DNA from: Marseilla massiliensis
GTDB taxonomy: Bacteria; Bacteroidota; Bacteroidia; Bacteroidales; Bacteroidaceae
NCBI RefSeq assembly: GCF_016899955.1
Contig: NZ_JACJJL010000014.1
Location: 43,910-107,909 of the forward strand
Direction of reading: 5' to 3'
Length of the DNA: 64,000 bases
Each line of letters starts with the position of its first letter. Position 1 is the first letter of the stretch. Positions 63,483 to 64,000 of the stretch are shown here, piece after piece. The notes below the pieces were generated by a model. That model did not search any database. It was not told where the DNA came from and saw only the letters and a list, made by a program, of their open reading frames with translations. The position numbers and the translations under genes are program-made.

Positions 63483-64000
63483 TCCACCATATATTAATTT
63501 GAATAATCTTATCTTTATCTGCCTTGTCTAATATCTGTAAGTTCAAATAATAATAACAGCTACAATTTACCCTCCCCCCTGTAGCAGAATTCCGCATTTT
63601 TGAGGAATTATAAAGGTGGCGCAAATAGTGTTATATGTTCCATAAGAGGCAGACAACTTGGTTACTCCCCACTAATTTAGGAATTATCCTGTATCGTGGA
63701 TACTTCCTTTCTTTTGCCTTGCATTTACTTATGGCTACATAGAGTATCAACATATAGTACACAAAAAGGTCATGCAGTACCGCTTTAGAAAAACTAATAA
63801 TAACTATAATCATATCTATAGATTTTCCCTAAGCTGTAATACGTCTGAAAGTTATATGTATGTTTGTCGTAGCTTTGGAAAAACAGAGAGTTAGAAAAAA
63901 AGTCCTTATCACCAATATTCTAATTAACGTGAGTTCGATGAATTATAACTATTTGTAAATTTGGTGATTAGCGAAAATTGTTGTAACTTTATAGTGTTCA
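63483..64000. other. A+T-rich right end without a recognised gene
   Basis: No credible gene. At 63985-63992 TAACTTTA, close to the promoter box, points towards the window edge, so a plus-strand gene may start just outside. Near 63928 gtgagttcgatgaattat looks like it might belong to an insertion-sequence end, but no inverted repeat can be confirmed here. Confidence 0.35.

Noticed and set aside
63631..63813. 60-codon minus-strand ORF as a transposase remnant
   Set aside because: Hydrophobic and A+T-driven; no transposase motif such as DDE can be found.

Overview
The window looks like a chromosomal segment of a Bacteroidota bacterium, most likely a Prevotella-like member of the Bacteroidales. 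Evidence: about twenty promoters of the Bacteroidales type (TAnnTTTG, several with a TTTG box 19-20 bp upstream), hardly any Shine-Dalgarno sequences, three secreted proteins with type IX-secretion-like C-terminal tails, and Bacteroidales gene orders (tpr-ferredoxin-korABC; pheA-aminotransferase-DAHP synthase/chorismate mutase-tyrA; cobUTSC). Coding DNA is G+C-rich in third positions until about 62.6 kb; the last 1.4 kb is visibly A+T-rich.

Layout. 0-8 kb: 5' end of ilvD, then a three-gene operon of exported thioredoxin-like proteins and a GH2 beta-galactosidase-type enzyme. 8-13 kb: a 38-aa small ORF with its own promoter, an OmpA-family protein and the cobUTSC nucleotide-loop operon, apparently transcribed as a leaderless mRNA. 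13-22 kb: AraC regulator plus Tat-exported Fe-S aldo/keto reductase, then a likely seven-gene operon ffh-folD-tpr-ferredoxin-korA-korB-korC. 23-28 kb: a large secreted multidomain protein and a TerB/DnaJ protein. 27.7-33.8 kb: the aromatic amino-acid block (tyrA, DAHP synthase/chorismate mutase, aminotransferase, pheA) with a Phe/Tyr leader-peptide attenuator, a candidate small RNA and aroC. 34-45 kb: SlyD-like FKBP, small exported protein, subtilase, beta-barrel, NUDIX, exported C1 peptidase, a short copper P-type ATPase with an HMA-AraC regulator, TPR protein. 45.8-52 kb: 1366-aa secreted pectate-lyase-like protein and pyrD/pyrK. 53-62.4 kb: inositol-phosphatase-like enzyme, RibD-like reductase, two aldo/keto reductases, AraC regulator, flavodoxin, double-domain esterase and a lipoprotein flavin reductase. 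62.6-64 kb: A+T-rich end with a small ORF and a lipoprotein.

Two things stand out. (1) Ten intergenic loci each carry an element of four tandem 22-bp units (88 bp), semi-palindromic core TGCNAAACGGCCNGTTTTG, never inside a gene and found in every gene-orientation context. (2) Upstream of pheA a 26-codon leader ORF with nine consecutive aromatic codons (FYYFFYFYF) is followed by mutually exclusive antiterminator and terminator helices, the arrangement of ribosome-mediated attenuation.
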